Shown here: piece by piece, positions 1 to 6,260 of the stretch | How positions within the stretch are numbered: the first letter of the stretch is position 1 | Layout: the number at the start of each line of letters is the position of its first letter | Assembly: GCA_029007475.1 (NCBI GenBank) | Contig: JAQXHW010000107.1 | Location: 1-10,724 of the forward strand | Direction of reading: 5' to 3' | DNA length: 10,724 nt | DNA from: Oscillospiraceae bacterium | GTDB lineage: Bacteria > Bacillota > Clostridia > Oscillospirales > Acutalibacteraceae | Notes under the pieces: generated by a model | Databases searched by the model: none | Seen by the model: the letters and a program-made list of their open reading frames with translations, nothing else | What the model was told of the DNA's origin: nothing | Made by a program: the position numbers and the translations under genes

Positions 1-544
<544 letters not shown>

Positions 545-800
545 CTGTATCTCAACAGCCGTAGCTGTTAAAATCAATTTCAGAGCTTTGTGTCTGCTCA
601 TTAAAACACTTGCGTGTTTACTTGATGTTTTTATGTGTCATCTTCACTGTAATTTCTTTGAGTATTTTTACTCTTTTAGAATTACGGGTTCTCTTTATAT
701 CGTTGTTCAATTTTCAATGTCCTTGTCGTCACATTAGACAAAACTAAAAGCAAAACTTTGTTCAAGTTGTTGTTTATTTGCCTTGTCTGTCGCAGCGACA
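545..800 (-). other. rRNA operon leader (5' external transcribed spacer)
   Basis: About 255 bases separate the mature 16S 5' end from the predicted transcription start near 800, and no gene fits here. The minus-strand transcript would contain two compact hairpins: AACAGC-TACG-GCTGTT at 554-569 (C(UNCG)G-type loop) and AAACAC-GCAA-GTGTTT at 604-619 (GNRA-type loop). Near 700-722 it reads ACATTGAAAATTGAACAA, similar to sequences common in clostridial rRNA spacers. A clear match to the boxA antitermination element was not found. Leaders of this kind normally carry RNase III processing and antitermination signals; which of these elements does that here is inference. Confidence 0.7.
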
Positions 801-806
801 AGAGTT

Positions 807-835
807 ATTATATTACAGGCAGCGAGAAAAGTCAA
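807..835 (-). promoter_or_regulatory. rRNA operon promoter
   Basis: On the minus strand, TTGACT (830-835) and TATAAT (807-812) are 17 bases apart, one mismatch from the full sigma-A consensus. The start point would be near 800, on a short perfect inverted repeat TGTCGC-A-GCGACA (788-800). Directly upstream (839-877) are four runs of A on the transcribed-sense strand, spaced about one helical turn apart, as expected of an UP-element or curved region. Position and orientation fit the 16S gene. The promoter has not been shown to be active. Confidence 0.85.
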
Positions 836-838
836 GAC

Positions 839-877
839 TTTTTTTGATATTTTTTCGATATTTTTTTAATTTTTTTT
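839..877 (-). promoter_or_regulatory. Phased A-tract / UP-like element of the rRNA promoter
   Basis: Four T-runs on the plus strand (A-runs on the promoter's sense strand) lie at 839-845, 850-855, 861-867 and 870-877. Their centres are about 10.5, 11.5 and 9.5 bases apart, close to the helical repeat. A-tracts in phase with the helix are known to bend DNA, and A-rich sequence just upstream of -35 is the usual place for contact with the RNA polymerase alpha subunit. The bend itself is predicted, not measured. Confidence 0.6.
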
Positions 878-958
878 CGACTCCTAAAAGTAGTGTTTTT
901 TCGCCTTTTTTACCACTATATATAGACCTCTATATTACATTTATATTATATATTATTC

Positions 959-987
959 TTGCAATCGAAAACTGTACGTTGTATAAT
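959..987 (+). promoter_or_regulatory. Promoter of the membrane-protein gene at 1016
   Basis: TTGCAA (959-964) and TATAAT (982-987) are 17 bases apart, giving a start near 994 and a leader of about 20 bases. A second TATAAT at 993-998 could be an alternative -10. The ribosome binding site GGGAGTG (1004-1010) precedes the ATG at 1016. The promoter is divergent from the rRNA promoter, with about 120 bases of very AT-rich DNA between them. Confidence 0.6.
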
Positions 988-1015
988 CACATTATAATAT
1001 ATAGGGAGTGATTAT

Positions 1016-2215
1016 ATGGCTAATATTAAATCCTTGCAAAACATGAATCCTTATGTTCTTCGCAACCGTCTTTACCTTAAAGAATTTTTCGCAAAGCCGC
1101 TGATTTTTATTTCTGGAATTTTCTATTTAGTTTCCGCAGGTCTCTCTGTTATACTTGACTATCTGGCAATAGCTCCGGTTAAAAAGATGCTTTCACACTT
1201 AGTAAACACCGGCGCGGTTCAGCTTAAGGAGGACTTTTCCTTCTCCTTATCCGTTTCTCTGCCCGTTGCTACGATAGCCATAGGCGTTGCCCTTATATTA
1301 ATGTTTAAGGCTTCAAGAAACCAAAACCCTGCTTCAAGCCCCAACGCAGGTCTTACGATTATCTGGATACTTGCCATCGCTAACTTCGTTAGCCTGGGTG
1401 CGATCGCCTTGGTGTTCTTGGCTATTATCGCTTTTCTTATTGTATTATTAGTAAATCCCAACGCCGCTTTGACTCCTGTTTGGGATTATGTTGAGGAGTT
1501 TATCAGCCGGTACGGCTCAAGCTCTCTTGATATCACATCTCATGAGATGGCTCAGATTTTCTTTATCGCAATGCTTGTCAGCATGGTTATCTCCGCGGTA
1601 ATTGTTATCGGCTTCGATCTTTTCGTTGCAATATCCACTTACCAATTCTCAAGCTCCATGAGAAACTCCGCAAGAACAGAATATCTCTCCTGCAAAGGCG
1701 CAAGACGTTACGGCGTCATCAATCTTATTGGCGCTGTGAGCAATTTCTCTTCGGCAGCCATGCTGATTGTTTACACAGCTCTTCTCTTTACCCCCGATGC
1801 AAATGACGCTCTGAAGCACTGCGGTCTCACCGCCGCTGACCTTTTGCCGCTTATGATTGGTTCGGTTATCGCCGGTGCTCTCATGGGAGTTTTGGGAATT
1901 TTCCTCTCAAAGATTGGATTCGGTTACAGAAATCACATTTTAGCCGCCGGTGCAGGCGGAGAAAACCTCCCCTTACCCGTAGTTGTTGCAGCAGATTTAG
2001 GAGAGGCTCAGCCTGTGACTCCCGCAGCTCCTATAACAGCTTCCGAAAACGTTTACGCACCTGCTGAAACTCCTGCTCCCCTTGAAGCCCCTGCTGAAAA
2101 GGCTGCTCCTGTTGAAGCACCCACAGAGGAGAAAATCACTTTACAGAACGCAAACCCCGAAGCAAGACAAATTGTAGAGGAAGCCTTAGAAAATATTTCA
2201 AAGGATAAGGAATAA
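1016..2215 (+). CDS. Multi-pass membrane protein with Ala/Pro/Glu-rich tail, function unknown
   Basis: I do not recognise a named family. The 399-residue product has no cleavable signal peptide. Hydrophobic stretches lie at about 27-50, 79-97, 112-146 (long enough for two passes), 180-208, 235-257 and 277-299, so about six or seven membrane passes. From about residue 318 the protein becomes soluble and rich in Ala, Pro and Glu, including near-repeats around 351-371 (APLEAPAEK, APVEAPTEE). It ends in a short charged stretch that may be helical (380-399). Soluble positions such as R18, R216, R220, K227 and R230-R231 form basic loops. The ATG at 1016 has ribosome binding site GGGAGTG five bases upstream. 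The gene is alone in its unit and converges on the lipoprotein gene. The tail could be a spacer or a protein-binding tether, but that is a guess. An ABC-type or other transport role cannot be claimed, as no nucleotide-binding or transport motif is visible. Confidence 0.88.
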   Translation: MANIKSLQNMNPYVLRNRLYLKEFFAKPLIFISGIFYLVSAGLSVILDYLAIAPVKKMLSHLVNTGAVQLKEDFSFSLSVSLPVATIAIGVALILMFKASRNQNPASSPNAGLTIIWILAIANFVSLGAIALVFLAIIAFLIVLLVNPNAALTPVWDYVEEFISRYGSSSLDITSHEMAQIFFIAMLVSMVISAVIVIGFDLFVAISTYQFSSSMRNSARTEYLSCKGARRYGVINLIGAVSNFSSAAMLIVYTALLFTPDANDALKHCGLTAADLLPLMIGSVIAGALMGVLGIFLSKIGFGYRNHILAAGAGGENLPLPVVVAADLGEAQPVTPAAPITASENVYAPAETPAPLEAPAEKAAPVEAPTEEKITLQNANPEARQIVEEALENISKDKE

Positions 2216-2221
2216 AAAACA

Positions 2222-2253
2222 CACAGCCCTCTGAGACTTCTCAGGGGGCTGTG
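2222..2253. terminator. Shared bidirectional terminator
   Basis: CACAGCCCTCTGAGA (2222-2236) pairs with TCTCAGGGGGCTGTG (2239-2253), a 15-base stem with one G-U pair on the plus-strand RNA (an A-C mismatch on the minus-strand RNA). The innermost pairs must open to make a loop. The left flank is AAAAAAC (2214-2220), which is a U-run for transcripts arriving from the lipoprotein gene on the minus strand. The right flank is less U-rich, so termination of the plus transcript is less certain. Confidence 0.75.
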
Positions 2254-2311
2254 CTCATATATAACCATATATAATGTATATATACTTTATATTATACAAT
2301 ATTATGTGATA

Positions 2312-2845
2312 TTATGCGTAAAAGCCTTTGAACGCTTTTACAATCTTATCCTTTGTCTCGGGTGCGTCCTTGTCGCTGTGGTAAATAAGCATATACTTGC
2401 CGCTGTCGGAAATATATACATTATTAATCTCGGTTTCGCCGTCGCCGCTGCCCATAACAAATTTACCGTCAGCCTTTGCGCTCTTGTAGATTTCACCCTT
2501 GAAATCGGAGAAGCTGTAAAATTCAAGGGCATAAACTGTCTCGCCTAACTTGAAACGGAATTTATAACCTGCGTCTGCGCCGATTTCCTTAGCCGCCATA
2601 ACCTTGGGGTTGTTGTCCTTGGCAATCTCGGCTTCATCGTAGGAAGCCGGTACATCGTAGGCATAACCTAAGGCTGCCATATAGTTACAGAGACCTTCGA
2701 GATTGTCCTTGTATTTCGCAGGCTTAATCTCATCGGGAGTAGCATACTCGGTAAGCTCCTTAATCTGCACCTGTGCGCCGCCTGCGCAGCCGGCGAGGGA
2801 TACTACCATAAGGGCCGCCAAAAGAGCCGCTAAAATTTTCTTCAT
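2312..2845 (-). CDS. Putative lipoprotein, function unknown
   Basis: The product has 177 residues and begins MKK, followed by a hydrophobic stretch (4-16) and a lipobox L-A-G-C ending at Cys20. This is a lipoprotein signal peptide, so the mature protein should be lipid-anchored on the outer face of the membrane. The mature part is mixed alpha/beta in character, with aromatic-rich strands (YKFRFKLGETVYALEFYSF, about 94-112) and an alternating pattern YISDSGKYMLIY near 143-154, like a small globular domain. I do not recognise the family. A longer frame begins with ATG at 2884 but lacks a ribosome binding site; the chosen ATG (2845-2843) has AAAGGA about ten bases upstream, followed at once by the signal peptide. 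The gene has its own promoter (2908-2936), divergent from the TtcA-like gene, and converges on the membrane-protein gene. It could be a substrate-binding or stress-related surface protein; nothing seen decides this. Confidence 0.85.
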   Translation of the reverse strand: MKKILAALLAALMVVSLAGCAGGAQVQIKELTEYATPDEIKPAKYKDNLEGLCNYMAALGYAYDVPASYDEAEIAKDNNPKVMAAKEIGADAGYKFRFKLGETVYALEFYSFSDFKGEIYKSAKADGKFVMGSGDGETEINNVYISDSGKYMLIYHSDKDAPETKDKIVKAFKGFYA

Positions 2846-2907
2846 AATATATCGTCCTTTCAGATTTATAAAGCTGATTTTCATTAAGTAAAAGCTCGTA
2901 CTTGTTT

Positions 2908-2936
2908 ATATTAACATATTTATTTTTTGAAATCAA
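2908..2936 (-). promoter_or_regulatory. Candidate promoter of the lipoprotein gene
   Basis: On the minus strand, TTGATT (2931-2936) and TAATAT (2908-2913) are 17 bases apart, each matching four of six consensus bases. The start would be near 2901, about 55 bases before the chosen ATG. The -35 lies six bases from the -10 of the divergent promoter at 2942-2947, so the two polymerase sites overlap. Confidence 0.45.
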
Positions 2937-2941
2937 TAGTG

Positions 2942-2947
2942 TATAAT
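2942..2947 (+). promoter_or_regulatory. -10 box for the TtcA-family gene
   Basis: There is a perfect TATAAT at 2942-2947, 19 bases before the ATG at 2967. The best -35 position at 17-base spacing reads TTTATT (2919-2924), a weak match, so this promoter may be weak or activator-dependent. The ribosome binding site GGAAGTGATG is close to the start, giving a very short leader. Confidence 0.5.
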
Positions 2948-2966
2948 CGGATTTGGAAGTGATGAT

Positions 2967-3683
2967 ATGCAAAAACATTCAAGTTTGATCCGCGCAGCCG
3001 TGGATAAATATAACATGATTGACGAGGGCGACAGAATCGCCGTAGGAGTTTCGGGGGGCAAGGATTCTCTCGCGCTTCTATCGGGACTTATTCACCTTAA
3101 AAGATATTACCCGAAAGCCTTTCAGGTTGTCGCCATAACCGCCGACCCCTGCTTTGGGGGAATCGAGAACGACTACTCACTCATTGAGGACTACTGCAGA
3201 GAACAGGGCATTGAGTATGTTATCCGTCGTACCGAGCTTTACAAGGTGGTTTTCGAGGATATGAAGAAAGAGGAAAGCCCCTGCTCTCTCTGCGCCAAAA
3301 TGAGGCGGGGTATTCTTCATAACATGGCAAAGGAGCTTTCCTGCAACAAGGTAGCCTTGGGGCATCACTCGGACGACGCGGCGGAAACCTTCCTTATGAA
3401 TATTTTTAGAAGCGGTACGGTTTCCTGCTTCCGCCCCGTGACCTATCTTTCAGAAAAGGATATCACCGTCATAAGACCGATGATTTTCTGCGACGAGCAT
3501 AAGATAGAGGCCCTCTGTCAGAGGTATTCTCTGCCTGTTGTTAAAAGCCGCTGTCCCGTTGACAAGACCACCGAACGGGAAAAAACAAAAGCGCTAATCA
3601 GAAGTCTCTCCGAAATCTACCCCGACCTAAAGGCAAAGCTAATAGGCGCTTTGGAGAGAGGAAAAATAAGCGGTTGGAAATAA
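2967..3683 (+). CDS. TtcA-family PP-loop tRNA sulfur-transfer protein
   Basis: This 238-residue protein of the N-type PP-loop ATPases matches the TtcA group, which makes 2-thiocytidine at position 32 of tRNA by adenylating the base and transferring sulfur, using an iron-sulfur cluster. The PP-loop SGGKDS is at 29-34, the CSLC pair at 106-109, the LGHHSDDAAET motif at 131-141 and a third cysteine in RCP at 196. In E. coli TtcA, two cysteines in a CxxC and one downstream cysteine hold the [4Fe-4S] cluster, and C106, C109 and C196 here have the same order and spacing style. The protein is shorter than E. coli TtcA (about 311 residues), lacking extensions at both ends, as is usual for Gram-positive relatives. 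The ATG at 2967 has GGAAGTG upstream. It is a single gene, converging on the 3D-domain gene. TilS (lysidine synthase) is the main alternative, but TilS lacks this CxxC and is longer. The family call is firm; the exact tRNA target is inferred. Confidence 0.88.
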   Translation: MQKHSSLIRAAVDKYNMIDEGDRIAVGVSGGKDSLALLSGLIHLKRYYPKAFQVVAITADPCFGGIENDYSLIEDYCREQGIEYVIRRTELYKVVFEDMKKEESPCSLCAKMRRGILHNMAKELSCNKVALGHHSDDAAETFLMNIFRSGTVSCFRPVTYLSEKDITVIRPMIFCDEHKIEALCQRYSLPVVKSRCPVDKTTEREKTKALIRSLSEIYPDLKAKLIGALERGKISGWK

Positions 3684-3691
3684 AAAACATA

Positions 3692-3723
3692 ACGGCTCAC
3701 CCAAATTTCGCGGTGTGAGCCGT
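3692..3723. terminator. Shared bidirectional terminator
   Basis: ACGGCTCAC (3692-3700) pairs perfectly with GTGAGCCGT (3715-3723) around a 14-base loop. The right side continues CTTTCTCTTT, giving a U-rich tail for the plus transcript. The left side is AAAAAACATA, a U-run for the minus transcript of the 3D-domain gene. It lies between the two convergent stop codons (3683 and 3744), so it can serve both genes. Confidence 0.85.
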
Positions 3724-3743
3724 CTTTCTCTTTATAAACTCAA

Positions 3744-4946
3744 TTACAAAACATAAACTATTGCATTTCGTCTGCCCCAGTTCATGCACTGATTGTATGT
3801 AGGATAATACACATCAACGAGGACGTAGCCGCTCATGAGCGCACCGCCTGTATCAACTGCGGTTGCATAGCCGTAGACGTAGCCGTCCGTGGAGACAATA
3901 TAGAGCTTTGAGCCGTAGGGGATTACGTTGGGATTAACCGCAACGCCGCCGAAATAAGCGGGTACTCCCGTGGCGGTTAATGCTCCCGGTTCGGCATAAT
4001 AAGCCGTTGAGGAGCCTGTCAGCTTCTTTTTATAATAAACCTTGTTGCCGCTTTGGTCGTAGAAATAGCCTGCCGAGCCTGCGGAGCTGTTTGATGAGCT
4101 GCTTCCTGAATTATTGCTGCTTGAATTATTGCTGCCTGAGCTTGAGCTGCCTGTACCGACTAATTTAATCTGGTCCACAGGCTCACGGGTTATCTCCTCG
4201 GAAATAACCTCAGAGCTTACCAGCTTTCCGTCAACGTACTTGTTCTTGGAAACAATCGTCTTTTCGCCCTCGATACCGTACTGCTTTATTTTAGAGGTAC
4301 CCGAAGCGAGAGAGCTTGTTTTCTCGGTTACGAAGCCGTAGTCAACTGCCTCGGTGGCGGTTTCCTCTTTATACTCAACTATCTTTACCGTAATTTCCGT
4401 ATCCTTGTCGATTACGGTATCCTTTTTAGGAGTAACAAGGTCGTCCTTTGTAAGCTTAACATCAATGCTCTTAAGGAATTGCTCAACCGTACCGCCCTTG
4501 ACCTCATATTCGGCAACCTCTCCCATGAGGGTGAGGGTAACAAGAAAGTCGCCCTTTACAACAATCTTTGTGTCGGGTGTGACAGGAGAATCCGCGGGGG
4601 GCGTGATATCCTCGTCGCCTGTGAGGGTTATTCCCAAGCTCTCAAGAGCCTCTTTAACCGTTCCCCCCGAGCACTCGGCGGTAAAGCTCACTCCGCAGTA
4701 GTCTACCTCAACGTTAAAAGCCCTTACAACATTAAGTGCAACACAGCCCTCGGTGTCCTCTCTCAGAACTCTGTCGTTTTCACCCAAAGTGATGTTGGCC
4801 TTTTCCAAAATACTGTCGGTATATATCCCGCTGTTTTTGCCCTTTTCATCCATGGTGGACTGAGCCTGAGCCGTAAGAAGCAGTACGGCAGTGAGCACCA
4901 CGCACAAAAGAGCAACTATAAGGGTTTTGTTCTTAAACAGCTTCAT
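3744..4946 (-). CDS. Secreted 3D-domain cell-wall protein (DUF348-G5-3D, YabE-like)
   Basis: The product has 400 residues. A signal peptide or N-terminal anchor lies at 1-29 (basic MKLFKNK, hydrophobic 9-24, then TAQAQS). Two DUF348-type repeats follow at about 69-130 and 131-190 (each with a GGTVKEAL or GGTVEQFL motif). A G5-type domain spans about 190-265, a Ser/Asn/Gly linker about 266-292, and a C-terminal 3D domain about 320-400 (ATGVPAYFG, VNPNVIPYGSKLYI, DTGGALMSGYVLVDVYY, WGRRNAIVYVL). This order is that of YabE/Rpf-like proteins, which are peptidoglycan-active enzymes of lytic transglycosylase type. D365 and D378 match two of the conserved aspartates; the third usual position (often 'DP' before 'xxIP') is N338 here. 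The ATG at 4946 has a perfect AAGGAGGT six bases upstream. A longer frame starting with TTG at 5018 lies inside the promoter -10 and is rejected. It is probably a single-gene unit. Confidence 0.92.
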   Translation of the reverse strand: MKLFKNKTLIVALLCVVLTAVLLLTAQAQSTMDEKGKNSGIYTDSILEKANITLGENDRVLREDTEGCVALNVVRAFNVEVDYCGVSFTAECSGGTVKEALESLGITLTGDEDITPPADSPVTPDTKIVVKGDFLVTLTLMGEVAEYEVKGGTVEQFLKSIDVKLTKDDLVTPKKDTVIDKDTEITVKIVEYKEETATEAVDYGFVTEKTSSLASGTSKIKQYGIEGEKTIVSKNKYVDGKLVSSEVISEEITREPVDQIKLVGTGSSSSGSNNSSSNNSGSSSSNSSAGSAGYFYDQSGNKVYYKKKLTGSSTAYYAEPGALTATGVPAYFGGVAVNPNVIPYGSKLYIVSTDGYVYGYATAVDTGGALMSGYVLVDVYYPTYNQCMNWGRRNAIVYVL

Positions 4947-5017
4947 ACGACTACCTCCTTCGGCGGAATTTTCATGCAAAAAAGCCTTGCGATTTCTAAT
5001 CTTTTTTCTGTGGCGCA

Positions 5018-5047
5018 ATTATACTCCAAAGAATTAACAAGTGTCAA
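5018..5047 (-). promoter_or_regulatory. Strong promoter of the 3D-domain gene
   Basis: On the minus strand, a perfect TTGACA (5042-5047) and perfect TATAAT (5018-5023) are 18 bases apart. The start would be near 5011, giving a leader of about 65 bases before the ATG at 4946. This leader is too short for a c-di-AMP (ydaO) riboswitch, which controls some other wall-hydrolase genes. Confidence 0.8.
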
Positions 5048-5193
5048 ATTAAAAACAAACTCAAACTTGTGCAACTTTCACAAAGCTCCGGGCATAAATA
5101 TGCAAAAAGGAGGGGGTATTATTCTGATAAAGAATTATTTTGCAGAAAAATAACGACAATTTTCACAGAAATTAAATGTTACAAAAATGTAAT
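5048..5193. other. AT-rich intergenic spacer with nested inverted repeats
   Basis: No gene was found in this part of the gap between the 3D-domain gene and lexA. At 5101-5144, TGCAAAA (5101-5107) and TTTTGCA (5138-5144) enclose a perfect ATTCT-GATAA-AGAAT hairpin (5121-5135). On the left arm is a strong ribosome-binding-site-like AGGAGGGGG (5109-5117). No ATG follows it; the short frame after it (from CTG at 5124) has only about ten codons. No good plus-strand promoter is visible upstream. Confidence 0.4.
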
Positions 5194-5232
5194 AAAAAAT
5201 GACAACGTTGTAACGCAACATTGTCATTTTTT
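5194..5232. terminator. lexA terminator
   Basis: AAAAAATGACAA-c-GTTG (5194-5210) pairs with CAAC-a-TTGTCATTTTTT (5216-5232), with one C/A mismatch at 5206/5220 and a five-base loop. The A/T-runs at both ends make it symmetrical, so transcripts from either strand would end in a U-run. It lies about 80 bases past the lexA stop codon and most likely serves lexA. A second, weaker repeat, AAGCCC (5264-5269) with GGGCTT (5279-5284), lies closer to lexA but has no U-run in the lexA direction. Confidence 0.85.
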
Positions 5233-5311
5233 ATCCTGATTTCAGGGATATACATTTTTTATCAAGCCCTTTATTCATGGGCTTTTCGGGACATAAAATA
5301 CCGCTTTTTGC

Positions 5312-5905
5312 TCAAATATCGAAGTTCCTGAAAAGGGCGATAACCTTGCCTAAAAGAACAACCTCATCCACAATAATCGGCTCGAAGCTGTCGTTTTCGG
5401 GCTGGAGTCGGAAGTGTCCCTTTTCTTTATAAAATCTCTTGACCGTGGCTTCCTCCCCCACAAGAGCAACAACTATCTCTCCGTTTTCGGCGGTAGGCGT
5501 ACGGTGAACGATTACGGTATCTCCGTCTAAAATTCCTGCGTTTATCATACTTTCACCCACTACTCTCAGGGCGAAAAGCTCACGGCCTCGGCGAAAGGTC
5601 TCGGAAACGGTAACGTAACCCTCAACGTCCTCAACGGCTAAAATGGGCATACCTGCGGTAACGCGTCCCATTACGGGTACAGAGGCGGTTTTCTCAGCCC
5701 CGGGCAGACGAATACAGCGGTTCATTCCATGGTCGCGCTCAATAAGACCTCTTTCCTCAAGGGTTTTTAGGTGGAGATGTACCGTTGAGGTAGACTTTAG
5801 CCCCGTAGCGTTGCAAATCTCTCGCACAGAGGGAATTCTGCTCTCGGCGAGACAGTCCTTAATATAGTCATAGACCTTCTGCTGACTTTTGGTAAGCGGC
5901 TTCAT
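5312..5905 (-). CDS. lexA: LexA repressor (SOS response)
   Basis: This 197-residue protein has full family length. The N-terminal winged helix (about 1-66) includes PSVREICNATGLKSTSTVHLHLKTLEERG, the recognition segment typical of LexA. The C-terminal S24 peptidase domain covers about 75-195. The self-cleavage bond is A84-G85 in VTAGMP. The catalytic serine is S119 in GESM and the lysine is K156 in ATVKRF, so all parts needed for RecA-stimulated self-cleavage are present. LexA represses DNA-repair and SOS genes until damage triggers cleavage. The ATG at 5905 has AAGGAGG at the right distance (about seven bases). A Firmicutes-type LexA box (5993-6004) overlaps its own -35, indicating autorepression. 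It is divergent from asnB, 355 bases away. No yneA-type division inhibitor gene is adjacent, unlike in Bacillus. Confidence 0.97.
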   Translation of the reverse strand: MKPLTKSQQKVYDYIKDCLAESRIPSVREICNATGLKSTSTVHLHLKTLEERGLIERDHGMNRCIRLPGAEKTASVPVMGRVTAGMPILAVEDVEGYVTVSETFRRGRELFALRVVGESMINAGILDGDTVIVHRTPTAENGEIVVALVGEEATVKRFYKEKGHFRLQPENDSFEPIIVDEVVLLGKVIALFRNFDI

Positions 5906-5965
5906 AAGAAGTCCTCCTTAAAAATTCGGCAAGGAAGCGTTTAGCTTCGCTGTACTATCGAAGTT

Positions 5966-5994
5966 ATTATATCATAGTCTTTTGAAAAAATCAA
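5966..5994 (-). promoter_or_regulatory. lexA promoter
   Basis: On the minus strand, TTGATT (5989-5994) and TATAAT (5966-5971) are 17 bases apart. The -10 is preceded by TGA, making an extended -10. The start would be near 5959, with a leader of about 54 bases containing a small GAAGC/GCTTC hairpin (5934-5948). The LexA box overlaps the -35. Confidence 0.8.
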
Positions 5995-6004
5995 ACATTT
6001 GTTC
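5993..6004 (-). promoter_or_regulatory. LexA operator (SOS box)
   Basis: On the minus strand this reads GAACAAATGTTT, fitting the Gram-positive LexA box (GAAC, four bases, GTTY) in all fixed positions. It overlaps the -35 of the lexA promoter by two bases, so bound LexA would block RNA polymerase. The other operators of the regulon lie outside the window. Confidence 0.8.
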
Positions 6005-6168
6005 ATGATTTTTCCTTAATTTATGAGGTAAATTTTGAGAAATCTTCAAAAACCCACGAAGTTTTGTGACCTCTCCCTGTTTATTCACCGCAAACCTTAC
6101 GAAAACTCATATCTTCACTATCTACCGAGGCTCTCAGAGGTATTCCTCTTACTTTTCACGAATTTTTA
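6005..6168. other. Intergenic spacer between lexA operator and asnB promoter
   Basis: No gene, tRNA or riboswitch was seen. The only structure noted is a short AGAGG-TATT-CCTCT hairpin (6136-6149) without a U-run. No T-box specifier or antiterminator motif is present, so tRNA-Asn sensing of asnB through a T-box is unlikely. Confidence 0.5.
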
Positions 6169-6197
6169 TTGCATGGCAAATTATTATGTGATATACT
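6169..6197 (+). promoter_or_regulatory. Candidate asnB promoter
   Basis: TATACT (6192-6197) is preceded by TGA, an extended -10. A weak -35, TTGCAT, lies 17 bases upstream (6169-6174). The start would be near 6204, giving a leader of about 57 bases. The ribosome binding site AAAGGA (6246-6251) lies upstream of the ATG at 6261. Confidence 0.6.
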
Positions 6198-6260
6198 ATA
6201 AAATAGGTTATTAGGTTTATTATTACTTTTGCAACTCTCTTTTCGAAAGGACAGATTATT

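Noticed and set aside
778..1011. 77-codon plus-strand frame
   Set aside because: It covers the rRNA promoter and the A-tract region, is dominated by Phe/Leu/Ile from T-runs, and has no ribosome binding site.
2846..2884. 13-residue N-terminal extension of the lipoprotein
   Set aside because: There is no ribosome binding site at that ATG, and it would bury the lipoprotein signal peptide.
4947..5018. Longer N-terminus for the 3D-domain protein (TTG at 5018)
   Set aside because: That codon falls in the -10 box and would lie upstream of the predicted transcript; the ATG at 4946 has AAGGAGGT and starts a signal peptide.
4479..5153. 224-codon plus-strand frame
   Set aside because: It is antisense to the well-supported 3D-domain gene and its promoter, with no motif or ribosome binding site.
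6005..6260. T-box leader upstream of asnB
   Set aside because: The predicted leader is only about 57 bases, and the conserved T-box antiterminator motif is absent from the whole gap.
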